From Candidatus Electrothrix aarhusensis (GTDB taxonomy: Bacteria > Desulfobacterota > Desulfobulbia > Desulfobulbales > Desulfobulbaceae), in the NCBI GenBank assembly GCA_004028505.1, contig MTKO01000052.1, forward strand, positions 1-52,500: DNA of 52,500 nt, in the 5' to 3' direction. Shown here piece after piece: positions 37,507 through 46,218 of this stretch (position 1 is the stretch's first letter; every line of letters begins with the position of its first letter). The translations under genes and the position numbers were made by a program. The notes beneath the pieces were generated by a model, which worked only from the letters and a program-made list of their open reading frames with translations, was not told the DNA's origin and did no database searches.

Positions 37507-38211
37507 ATGACTCCGAGCATCGCTACAAATAAAAAAATACTCTTTGTTCATATTCCGAAATGCGCTGGGGTTTCAATGGCCGAAACTCTGGCGGCGCAAA
37601 CCGAATTAATTAGAATCGGTCCCCATGCGAAATGCCGAGATATTTTTGAGCCTCGGGGAAAGCTTGTGCGAGAGGACTATTTTGCGTTCAGTTTTATCCG
37701 TAACCCTTGGGATAGACTGGTTTCAACATTTTTTTATATTTTGAAAGGGGGCAGGGCTGAGATTGATAAGCAGAGGAGAGACAAATATCTTTTGAAATAC
37801 CAAGTTGATTTTAAACGGTTTGTTTTAGATATAGAGAGCTGGTTTTCCCTTCAGGAGAAAAACAGTATTTATCCTGATAAATTTATCCCTCATTTTCGTC
37901 CTCAGCATGAATTCATCTGTGATGAAGATGGAAAGATAGTGGTTGATTTTATAGGGTGTGTCGAAAATATGGTCCCTGATTTTGAGCGATTGTGTTCTCA
38001 TTTAGCACTTCAAAAAAGTCGAATGTCTAAAACAAACAAGAGTTCTCATCGCGCGTATCATAAATATTATGATGAGGAAACCGTGAACATTGTCGCAGAG
38101 TATTATGCCAAGGATATTGAACTGTTTGGCTACCAGTTTGAGCCAGAAAAAAGCAGGTTAGGGCGTTTATTTGCAGGTATGGGTACCGGGGAATGGAAGA
38201 AAAAATTATAA
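37507..38211 (+). CDS. Sulfotransferase family 2-like protein
   Basis: The product is 234 aa. It has the carbohydrate sulfotransferase (PF03567-like) layout: LFVHIPKCAGVSMAETL with the 5'-PSB P-loop near 11-27, FSFIRNPWDRLVSTFF, the 3'-PB motif near 60-75, and a C-terminal region with IGCVENMVPDFERL. Its HIPKCAGVS and RNPWDR motifs are the strongest evidence for sulfation in this locus. It is the second of two sulfotransferases, 1.7 kb from the first. Intact. Confidence 0.85.
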   Translation: MTPSIATNKKILFVHIPKCAGVSMAETLAAQTELIRIGPHAKCRDIFEPRGKLVREDYFAFSFIRNPWDRLVSTFFYILKGGRAEIDKQRRDKYLLKYQVDFKRFVLDIESWFSLQEKNSIYPDKFIPHFRPQHEFICDEDGKIVVDFIGCVENMVPDFERLCSHLALQKSRMSKTNKSSHRAYHKYYDEETVNIVAEYYAKDIELFGYQFEPEKSRLGRLFAGMGTGEWKKKL

Positions 38212-38227
38212 ATCGAGAAGTAAGAAC

Positions 38228-39256
38228 ATGCAGCCAAAGGTAACAGTCCTTCTTCCGGTCTATAACGGTGAAAGATATTTGGCTGAAACGCTTGCCAGCC
38301 TTTTCCAGCAGACGTATACCGATTTTGAGTTGTTGATTATTGATGACGGATCAACAGATAGTTCTGCTGATATCATTCAGCGTGTTGCTGATCCTCGTAT
38401 TCGCCTCTTGAAAAATCCAAAACGGCTGAAACTATCCGGTGCCTTAAATCGTGGCATGCGAGAGTCCAAGGGAAAGTATATCGCCCGGATGGATGCAGAT
38501 GATATTGCTTTTCCTCAGCGTTTACAGCAACAATTTGATTATATGGAAGCACATCCTGAAATTGGGGTGTGTGGCACTGCGATTGAGATTTTCGGTCAGG
38601 GGAGCCCCCGGAAGGATATTTACCCGAAAACATCTGAAGCGATCAGGGCATATGCTCTTTTTGACTGCCCGTTTTGCCACCCCTCGGTGATGATGCGTAG
38701 GGATATGTTCCTTCAACATGATCTTTGGTATGACGGCGCGTATTATCCCACCGAGGATTATGAGCTTTGGAGTCGGGCGATAGATCGATTTCCCACCGCT
38801 AATATAGATGAAGTGCTGTTGCGCTATCGGGTGCATGGGGAAAGCATGACCGGCTCTGATTGGGATCGGATGGATAAGCAGGCAGCCAGAATTATCAAAG
38901 AACGCTTGGAGCGCCTCGGGGTATCCTGCACAGATGAGGAAGTGCTTTTTCATCGTAGTATCGGAAGAGGGAGAAGCTGTGTTGTTTCCGCTTATTCTGA
39001 TCTTCGCCGAGCCGAGGAATGGCTGTTGCAACTCCGTGACCGTGTGCAAATCAGCAAAGAGGATATGAATCGAACCATTGCCTTGGTATGGTATCGATTA
39101 TGCCTGAATAATACTCGACTTGGCTTAAAGGTTCTGCGTCAATACATGAGCGGTAGGCTGGGGCAGAGTGATCCGCAGAGGAAAATTCGGATGCTGTTCC
39201 TGCTGCTTTCGACTGTGAAAAATAAAATGCAATTAAATAAGAGAATAGAGTCCTGA
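38228..39256 (+). CDS. GT2 family glycosyltransferase
   Basis: The start ATG at 38228 (MQPKVTVLLPVYNG) is preferred over the longer frame that overlaps the sulfotransferase gene. The product is about 342 aa with GT-A motifs: VTVLLPVYNGERYL, LLIIDDGSTDSSADI, LNRGMRESKGKYI, ARMDADDIAFPQR (DxD), and ADDIA... then VCGTAIEIFG. The DADDIA... and HGESMTG region resemble capsule polymerase subunits. The stop overlaps the next start (TGATG). Confidence 0.9.
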   Translation: MQPKVTVLLPVYNGERYLAETLASLFQQTYTDFELLIIDDGSTDSSADIIQRVADPRIRLLKNPKRLKLSGALNRGMRESKGKYIARMDADDIAFPQRLQQQFDYMEAHPEIGVCGTAIEIFGQGSPRKDIYPKTSEAIRAYALFDCPFCHPSVMMRRDMFLQHDLWYDGAYYPTEDYELWSRAIDRFPTANIDEVLLRYRVHGESMTGSDWDRMDKQAARIIKERLERLGVSCTDEEVLFHRSIGRGRSCVVSAYSDLRRAEEWLLQLRDRVQISKEDMNRTIALVWYRLCLNNTRLGLKVLRQYMSGRLGQSDPQRKIRMLFLLLSTVKNKMQLNKRIES

Positions 39257-40206
39257 TGTCATCTTCACCGAAGATAACAGGAGTCATCTGTACCCATAAT
39301 CGGGAGCGGTACCTTAAACGATGCATTGAGAGTTTGTACAGGCAGACTCTTGATCAGACCTTGTATGAAGTCGTTGTGGTGGATAACGGTTCCACTGATG
39401 CGACTGCTGATATTTGTCGTCAGTTTGAGCATCTTCCTAATTTTCGCTATGTGTACGAACCAGTTCTCGGTCTGTCGCAGGCCCGCAATACTGGGTGGAA
39501 AAACAGTCGGGGAAGCTATGTCGGCTATTTGGATGACGATGCCGTTGCCGAGAAAACCTGGTTTGAAAAAGCCCTCTGGAGTTTTGAACAGGTAAATCCT
39601 GCTCCAGAATGGGTCGGCGGTCCCATTGAATTGGAATGGGAAACCGAGGCGCCTGCATGGATAGTCGGTGAATACAAAACCACTCTGGGTTGGCTAGACT
39701 GGGGCAAGGAAGCACGTTTTTTGACGGGTCCGGCAGAACGATTAGGAGGGGGCAACAGCTTTTACCAGCGGGCTGTGCTGGAAGAAATGCAAGGGTTTGA
39801 TACCCGGCTGGGGCGAAAAAAGAAATTACTGCTTTCCGGTGAAGAAACGCAGTTTCAGCATAGGCTGAAGGCCACCGGAGGACGCTTGTACTATCATCCA
39901 GATATCCTCATTTATCATTTTGTCCCCCAGGAACGGGCTGAACCTGCTTTTTTTTATAAGCGGTATTATTGGGGTGGCATAACCGATCATCTGATGTCCA
40001 AAACTCTCCAGGATATCAGCTTTGAGTCCATTGCTCAGGAGCAGAAAAGCGGATCATCTCTGGGTAGATTATTTTTTCATACGTGGAGGGCGCTTGGTCT
40101 GTTTACAGATACGGAGCAAAAGATTCAGAGTCGAATTTATCTCGCTTATGTTATCGGGTGGCTGATGGCCGTGGTGAGGTACCGCTGGAACAGCGAGATG
40201 GAATAG
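39256..40206 (+). CDS. GT2 family glycosyltransferase
   Basis: The product is 316 aa; ATG at 39256 overlaps the previous stop by one base. Motifs: GVICTHNRERYLKRCI, VVVDNGSTDATADI, GLSQARNTGW, LDDDAVAEKTW (DxD). It resembles the product at 19941-20888 in the ordered motifs and spacing, so the two are likely paralogues that may add similar residues. Intact. Confidence 0.9.
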   Translation: MSSSPKITGVICTHNRERYLKRCIESLYRQTLDQTLYEVVVVDNGSTDATADICRQFEHLPNFRYVYEPVLGLSQARNTGWKNSRGSYVGYLDDDAVAEKTWFEKALWSFEQVNPAPEWVGGPIELEWETEAPAWIVGEYKTTLGWLDWGKEARFLTGPAERLGGGNSFYQRAVLEEMQGFDTRLGRKKKLLLSGEETQFQHRLKATGGRLYYHPDILIYHFVPQERAEPAFFYKRYYWGGITDHLMSKTLQDISFESIAQEQKSGSSLGRLFFHTWRALGLFTDTEQKIQSRIYLAYVIGWLMAVVRYRWNSEME

Positions 40207-40253
40207 AGAATATCCTGTGAAAAAAACGTGGCGAGAAAGAATATGGAGAGATC

Positions 40254-41390
40254 ATGGATTTTGATGGACTGAAATATATTGTTGTCGGCGCTGGCTTTTT
40301 TGGTGCGGTGATAGCGGAGCGTATTGCCAATGACCTAAAGGAAAAGGTTTTGGTTGTCGACAGCAGAAAGCATATCGGAGGCAATTGTTATTCCGAGGAT
40401 GACGGAGAAACAGGTATTCATTACCACACATATGGAACACATATTTTCCATACCTCAAAGAAAACTGTCTGGGATTACCTGACACAATTTACAGAAATTA
40501 ACGGATATTTTCATCAGGTGCTCACCACCTATAAAGATAGGGTGTATCAAATGCCCATTAATCTTGAAACAATAAATTCATTTTACAACATAAATCTGAA
40601 GCCTTATGAGGTTGAAGATTTTCTTCGTAGAGAGATACAAAAAGAGCAAATAGAGACACCAGGAAACTTTGAAGAAAAAGCCATTGCGATGATAGGGAGA
40701 CCTCTCTATGAGGCCTTTATAAAAGAATATACGATGAAACAATGGCATAAGGATCCCAAGCAATTGCCGGAATCGATCCTGAGTAGGCTACCTTTCAGAA
40801 CGAATTATAATGAAAGTTATTATTTTGACAGATGGCAGGGAGTGCCGTTAAATGGATATACTGAAATTTTCCAGAATATGTTGAAGAATGAGCGTATTAC
40901 TCTTCAACTGAATACAGATTATTTTGCAATGAAGGACCGTATTCCAGAATCAACAACAATTATTTACAGTGGTCCGATTGATAAATTTTTTGATTATAAA
41001 TATGGAAGGCTTGAATGGCTGACCTTGGATTTTGAAAAAAAGATTGTCAACGTAGAAGATTATCAGGGAAACTCGGTCATGAATTATGCGGAAAGATCTG
41101 TTCCGTACACTCGTATTCACGAGCCCAGACATTTACACCCTGAAAGGACGTATTCACGAGACAAGACGATGATAATCAAGGAGTATTCTGTTAAAAAGGG
41201 AGAGAATAACCCTTATTATCCGATTACGGATCCCCGGAATACGGAAATACTCTCCTGTTATCTGCAAGAGAAGAAAAAAACAAATGTTGTTATCGGGGGG
41301 CGGCTTGGGGATTATAAATATTATGACATGGACCAGACCATAGAGACCGCATTGTCAGTATATAAACATGTAATAAGGACAGCGAGCTGA
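40254..41390 (+). CDS. glf: UDP-galactopyranose mutase
   Basis: The product is 378 aa, normal for Glf. FAD-binding motif IVVGAGFFGAVIAERI, then VDSRKHIGGNCYSE, THIFHTSKKTVWDY, MKQWHKDPKQLP, and the substrate-proximal NYNESYYFDRW. Glf converts UDP-galactopyranose to UDP-galactofuranose using reduced FAD. Its presence says the polysaccharide probably contains galactofuranose. The galactofuranosyltransferase is one of the GT2 or GT4 genes, but which one cannot be told from sequence. Intact. Confidence 0.96.
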   Translation: MDFDGLKYIVVGAGFFGAVIAERIANDLKEKVLVVDSRKHIGGNCYSEDDGETGIHYHTYGTHIFHTSKKTVWDYLTQFTEINGYFHQVLTTYKDRVYQMPINLETINSFYNINLKPYEVEDFLRREIQKEQIETPGNFEEKAIAMIGRPLYEAFIKEYTMKQWHKDPKQLPESILSRLPFRTNYNESYYFDRWQGVPLNGYTEIFQNMLKNERITLQLNTDYFAMKDRIPESTTIIYSGPIDKFFDYKYGRLEWLTLDFEKKIVNVEDYQGNSVMNYAERSVPYTRIHEPRHLHPERTYSRDKTMIIKEYSVKKGENNPYYPITDPRNTEILSCYLQEKKKTNVVIGGRLGDYKYYDMDQTIETALSVYKHVIRTAS

Positions 41391-41418
41391 ATCGCAAAAG
41401 GATTACTCGGTTTTTTGT

Positions 41419-41637
41419 ATGCAGAGAGAGAGGCGCGAAGAAATAAGGACAGTCGGTCAGAGCAGCTGCTTTAATGCCGCCGAACCACCAGAATTTTCAG
41501 TTCTTCTTCCCACCTTTCAGCGGCAGATGCCCTGTACCGGACCTTACAGGGGCTTGAGCAACAGACAGCGGACAAAGCTGGGTATGAGGTCATTGTTGTG
41601 GATGATGGCTCGGATGACAACACCCCGGAGGTTTTGA
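41419..41637 (+). pseudogene. GT2 glycosyltransferase, N-terminal fragment
   Basis: The short open frame begins MQRERREEIRTVGQ and reaches PEFSVLLPTFQR, the normal GT2 first strand, then goes out of frame. In the next frame ADALYRTLQGLEQQTADKAG follows directly, so one base is missing near 41523. Residues before PEFSV are not typical. The true gene is about 41419-42425 with the rest in the next feature. Confidence 0.75.
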
Positions 41638-42425
41638 AGCAGTTTGCCGAGCAGACAAGCCTGCGGTTATCTTATGCTCTTCTCAAGGAAAACGGTGGGC
41701 CTGCCCGTGCCCGGAATATCGGCCTGTCCATGATTCGCGGGAAAGCGGTGTTCATCACAGGAGATGACATCGAGCCCAGCGATACCTTGGTGGAACGACA
41801 TCTTCAGTTTCATCAACAGCACCCGGAAAAAGAAGCGGCCTTACTGGGTTATACGTCTTTTCCAGAAGGACTGCAACCAAACGCGTTTATGCGTTGGTTG
41901 GCCACCGATGGTAAGGTCTATTTTTTTAATTACGCTGACCTGACTCCAGATAAAGAGGCTGGCCCGATATTTTTCTATACCTGTAATGTCTCAGTCAAAA
42001 CTGCGTTGCTGGAACAAAGCGGCTGGTTTGACGAGTCATTTACCTATGCCTCCCACGAAGATTTGGAGTTGGGATACCGGCTTGCCGATCAGGGAATGCG
42101 TTTGATTTACGATCCTGCTGCTGAAGGCTTTCACTGGCATATGCTTACGATACAGGGAATTACCCGACGGGTCTACCTGATGGGATATTCTGCTCAGCTC
42201 TTTTGGAGCAAGGTGAACCAGCAGGACGCTCTCCTCAAACGAGGTCTGCGCAGACTGCTGGCTCTGTTTTGTTCCGCCCCTTGGGGAACATGGCTCTGGA
42301 ACAGGCTGCGGAAACAGAAGTATGCGGACAGTTCCGCCTATCCTGTGCAATGGCGGATGCTCCTTTTTCTCAGCTTTTTCATCGGGCTTGCGGATGCATA
42401 CAAGAAACGCGAAATTCGAGTATAA
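41598..42425 (+). pseudogene. GT2 glycosyltransferase, main fragment
   Basis: This is the body of the same enzyme. Motifs: VVDDGSDDNTPEVL, NGGPARARNIGL, VFITGDDIEPSD (DD-type metal site), and YTCNVSVKTALL followed by the acceptor region ASHEDLELGYRL. The gene is broken only by the single missing base near 41523; reading resumes there. Rejoined length is about 335 aa. It is likely a capsule glycosyltransferase; intact apart from that break. Confidence 0.8.
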
Positions 42426-42534
42426 AAGCAGCCTTAATTTTTTCATGCCGTTATTTAAGTTGATTCGGGAGTCGCTTAACCTGTCAGTGTAGAACTTTTT
42501 TAACCTCTTCAAGGCGACTGACGATTTGGAAACT

Positions 42535-43365
42535 ATGGCACCGCTTTTTCTTCAGATGAGCATGGTGACAGCGAGCCTTTTTGTGCTGCTGGTCCTTCCT
42601 GCTTTGCCTCTTGCGATTTTTCTTCTGCCTAAACGGGACTGGCCGGAAATTGTCCTTGGAGCCATCCTGATCGGAGCCAGCTGTCAAGCCGCCATCGGTC
42701 TTATCTGGTCGCATCAGATCGGACACTCACCACGATCTGAAACAGCTTTCTATCTCATTTTATTTGGGGGGCTTTCACTGTGCTCCTTTTTATCGCGTCG
42801 TTCACGTCAATCCCTTCAGCATCTGCTCTCTAGTACCTCAGAAAAGCAATATTGGCCTCTTCTGTTTATCCTGATTGCCGCCTTTGCTGTTCGCTCTCTC
42901 CATCCCTTACAAACAGCTGCCTTAGGTCAATCCGACGCCTATACCCATTTGCATTATCTCCGCTATCTCACGGAACATGCCAGGATTTTCAATGTCGTTT
43001 ATCCAACCGGGTATCATTGGATTTTATCCTTGCCTGTCTTGGTCTTCGGACTTGATCCCTATGTCATTGCCCGATTTGCAGGAGCCTTTTTCGGGACTGC
43101 TCTGGTCCTAGCAATTTATGTCCTGCTTGACCGGTTAGTGAACCGGCGTTCAGCAGTCTTTGGCAGCTTCTGTGCGGCTTGTTTTCCCGGCATGAATTTG
43201 CTGATCAAAACAGGCATAGGGGCCTTTGCCAATCAATTTGGCCTACTGCTCATTCCCTGTATTTTGTATTTATACAGTCTGCTTGCTGGGGAAAATAGAA
43301 AACAGCTCGCTCGCCAATGCTCTTTGTCATTGCCTCTCTTGGATTGGCGGCTTCTGTTCCGATGA
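42535..43365 (+). pseudogene. Polytopic GT39-like membrane protein, N-terminal fragment
   Basis: The start ATG at 42535 (a TTG at 42526 is also in frame) encodes a membrane protein with helices LFVLLVLPALPLAIFLL, IVLGAILIGASC, YLILFGGLSLCSF, and LLFILIAAFAV, and GQSDAYTHLHYLRYL after the third. That last motif resembles the first periplasmic catalytic loop of GT39/ArnT-like enzymes, in which an Asp follows a helix. The frame breaks at about 43310, continuing in the next feature. It could be a lipid-linked sugar transferase, O-antigen-ligase-like or flippase. Confidence 0.6.
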
Positions 43366-44570
43366 TGCTGCTCCATATTTTTATCATTTTTATTGTGGAA
43401 CGCCTTGTTGCGCTGGTGAAAATTCGCCAGTACTGGCTGCGACAAACCGTTTTTCTTATTTTGCTTTGTCTGCCCGCTGTCCTGCTGACCACTTTTCATT
43501 TCTGGCAGGCAGGATCTGGGCAACGTTTCAACACAGCCCGAGTTCTTATGCAATACGGTGGTGAAGAAAAGGTAACTGCTGAAAAGATTGCGCATAAGGT
43601 GCAGGAGGCAACTCAAAAAACACCAGCAGCCCGGAGCAGGCGTGTCGACGCCATTATTGCCAGTCCCTATTTTCATCTGTTGGTGGATTTTTTCACCATA
43701 AAACGATTCGGTTTTGCCAACCTGTATATTGATCTGATGGGATGGTCGTTGTTGGTTCTTTACCTTTCTTGTTTTGGATACGGTTTCTATCATCAGCAAG
43801 GGGGGATGGTACTTCTCGGTATCTGGGGGGCACTGACCACTGTGCAGGCTTCGACCGGTTTTCTCCAGTTTTCATCATATCAACGGGAAGGGTGGAGTTT
43901 GCTTGTCGCGACCTGCTGCCTTTCAGGACTGCTTGCCGGGATAGTGTACCGTCGGATTCGTCAATATCGAGTAATGCAGGTGGCTGTTTTGCTGAGCATG
44001 GTTGCATTGGCCTGGTGGACGTTTCGTCATCCTCCCGGACATTCTGCCCTGCAAAGCAGTGCGGAAAGTTTGTTGATTGAGACGGTACGATCCGTGGGGG
44101 AAAATCAAGCTGTCCTTCAGCAGGAATGCAGCAGAAAGGAGAGCAGGCCAGTTTGTGAACTGAGCGGGCTTTTTTCAGAAGAGCTGCCGCTGACCATCGT
44201 CACCCGGCATTTTGTTGGCTGGCATAATCAGGGTGAAATTGTCGCCAATGTTCTCCCGCTGGACAGCTCAGTTTCTGTGCTCACGGTCGATAGTACCCAA
44301 GGTATTGCAGCGCCGTTTTCTCCAGACAGACAATATCTGATTCTGCTTGATCAAGAAAAAAAAGTGCAGCCCCACGAGATCGTCTCTGCCTTTGCTATGG
44401 TTGCCCCGAGTCAGGTTGAGGCAGTTCTTAGGCAGCAAAATAAGCTCTATCTTGCAAATGAAAGAATATTATCGTATCTCTTGCAGTTACCGAAGAACGA
44501 GTGGTTGGTCCAAAAGAAAGTATTATCGAAAAATTTAACCGCCTATGCAGTGATCCCGCATCAGCAATGA
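43317..44570 (+). pseudogene. Polytopic GT39-like membrane protein, C-terminal fragment
   Basis: This continues the previous gene in the alternate frame from RPMLFVIASLGLAASVPMML. It has about six further hydrophobic segments (for example FLILLCLPAVLLTTF, LLVLYLSCFGYGFY, LLVATCCLSGLLAGIVY) followed by a long non-membrane C-terminal domain (about residues 245-417) that would lie outside the cytoplasm. Such a C-terminal domain after GT39-like helices is seen in membrane glycosyltransferases acting on lipid carriers. One base missing near 43310 is the break. Rejoined length about 678 aa. Confidence 0.6.
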
Positions 44571-44643
44571 CAAAAAATGCGTCTCCGGCATTGCTGCCGC
44601 ACTACTGGAAATCATCAAATATCCTTTTCTCAGGAGGTAGACA

Positions 44644-45720
44644 ATGGTCAGCTCTCTTACCGATTCAGTCGGTGAAAATGGCAAGAATCAATCCGACGAT
44701 GTTCAAGCTGTTTATATTCTGCTCAATAAAATTTTACCCACACCGCTACCCGTCAGTGAGCAGGTCACAGATGCGCTGATTCAGGCTATTCGAGATTTTC
44801 AGAAAGCTTTTCTCTCTCGCCCGGATGGCAGGATTGATGTCAACGGCAGAACTTGGCGGGAACTCACAGCGGCAGCAGAAAGGCCGGAGATAGAAGGAAT
44901 GAAAGAAATCAGGAGCTCAGTGGGGCAGGGGGGCCGGAATTATCCGCAGGATGTGCGCATAATATATGCCCTGTTCAATACCATCCTGTCGCGCCCTCTG
45001 GAGGTGAGCGATCAATGCACGGATGAACTGATTCAGGCGATCAAGGATGTCCAAAAAACTTTTATGTCCCGGCCTGACGGTAGAATTGATGTGGGCGGTA
45101 GAACTTGGCGAAGACTCACCATACCGGCAGGAGGAACCGGCAAAGTAGTGCTGCTTTCTTTTGACGACGGACCAGCTCCTACAGGCCCGTTGCACTCCAT
45201 TCTTGACACCTTGGATTGCTACCGTATAAAAGCGGAATTTTACGTTTTAGGACAGGAAGTGGATAGTTACCCGGCAGCGGTCAAGGAAATCGCGGAGCGA
45301 GGGCATAGGGTGCAGAATCATTCCTATACCCATCCGAATCTGGCCGGGTTGTCCAGATCGGCGGTGCGGAAGGAACTGGAGAAAACGCAGGAGAGCATTC
45401 AAAGAGCTGCCGGAGTCACGCCGACCAGGATTCGCCCGCCCTATGGTGCAGGCGGCTGGCGACCATACGATTGGGAGCTTGTTGCCGTGGCAAACGAACT
45501 TTCCCTGACCATTCAGAACTGGGATATTGATACCGAGGATTGGAAATCGCCCAAGGGGCTGGGGTCGAGTAAACGGGCCATGATTGAGCAGCAATTTCAG
45601 CGAAGCCAAAGCAAGACCGAATTCAACGTGCTCATGCATGTCCTGAAAGATACTGCCGAGGATCTGGAGGATTTTATCGAACAGCTTAAACGATGGGGAT
45701 TTTCTTTTGCCAAACCGTAA
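44644..45720 (+). CDS. Polysaccharide deacetylase with two PGB-like modules
   Basis: The product is 358 aa, with a GGAGG ribosome-binding site. Residues 8-74 and 92-158 are two copies of a module with the pattern SVG..G.N...DV...Y.L.N.IL..PL.VS.Q..D.LIQAI, then LSRPDGRIDV.GRTWR.L. Residues 168-358 are a NodB-like deacetylase: LSFDDGP (171-177, Asp174/Asp175), HSYTH with His226 and His230, RPPYGAGGW (264-272), then LTIQNWDIDTEDW and the late LMHVL. It would remove N-acetyl groups from a glycan such as peptidoglycan or the surface polysaccharide. No signal peptide is visible. The module resembles peptidoglycan-binding-type repeats. Confidence 0.85.
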   Translation: MVSSLTDSVGENGKNQSDDVQAVYILLNKILPTPLPVSEQVTDALIQAIRDFQKAFLSRPDGRIDVNGRTWRELTAAAERPEIEGMKEIRSSVGQGGRNYPQDVRIIYALFNTILSRPLEVSDQCTDELIQAIKDVQKTFMSRPDGRIDVGGRTWRRLTIPAGGTGKVVLLSFDDGPAPTGPLHSILDTLDCYRIKAEFYVLGQEVDSYPAAVKEIAERGHRVQNHSYTHPNLAGLSRSAVRKELEKTQESIQRAAGVTPTRIRPPYGAGGWRPYDWELVAVANELSLTIQNWDIDTEDWKSPKGLGSSKRAMIEQQFQRSQSKTEFNVLMHVLKDTAEDLEDFIEQLKRWGFSFAKP

Positions 45721-46099
45721 GTTCAGGCCGTTCAGGCTGAGGCCGCGTTTCCTGTTGTTTATTGTTTTCCTGTTGTTGGTCGGCTGTAACACCCAGGCTC
45801 AGGAGCTGGAACTGGCGAGCCGCAGTTACAAGGCGCACCGGGATTATCCTAGCCTTGAGGTGATCTCCAGGCATCTGCGCAAGGGTATGGATCAAAATAA
45901 CATTATAGATTTACTTGGGGAACCTGATTATTCGCCCCTTGCGGGCCAGTATTATTATTCCTCGGATCGTCAAGAGACTGTCCGGCACGGGAAAAAAGAG
46001 ATGCAGATACCAGTTGGTTTAGTTATCGATTACCGGGATGAACAGGGGAGGGCGACGGAACAGTTGCAAAAATTTCGGCTGGAGCGGATCGGCGAATGA
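45707..46099 (+). CDS. Small BamE-like lipoprotein
   Basis: The product is 130 aa with a TTG start at 45707, overlapping the deacetylase gene by 14 bp. An N-terminal signal peptide (RPRFLLFIVFLLLVGC) has a lipobox LLVGC, so it is predicted to be a lipoprotein. The rest contains KGMDQNNIIDLLGEPDYSPL and YYYSSDRQ, with the helix-turn-strand pattern of BamE/SmpA-like small domains. Gene order between two module-sharing enzymes suggests an immunity, anchor or chaperone role. That is inference. Confidence 0.7.
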   Translation: MPNRKFRPFRLRPRFLLFIVFLLLVGCNTQAQELELASRSYKAHRDYPSLEVISRHLRKGMDQNNIIDLLGEPDYSPLAGQYYYSSDRQETVRHGKKEMQIPVGLVIDYRDEQGRATEQLQKFRLERIGE

Positions 46100-46218
46100 T
46101 TACTGTTGGTATAACCAATTCGTATTGATGTGATTTTTTTTAGGGTATTGTAGGGTGAGCCCCCTGTGTTTGCCCTTTCATATGGCAACAGGTATAAAAA
46201 AGAAAAGGAGGAGCAAAA

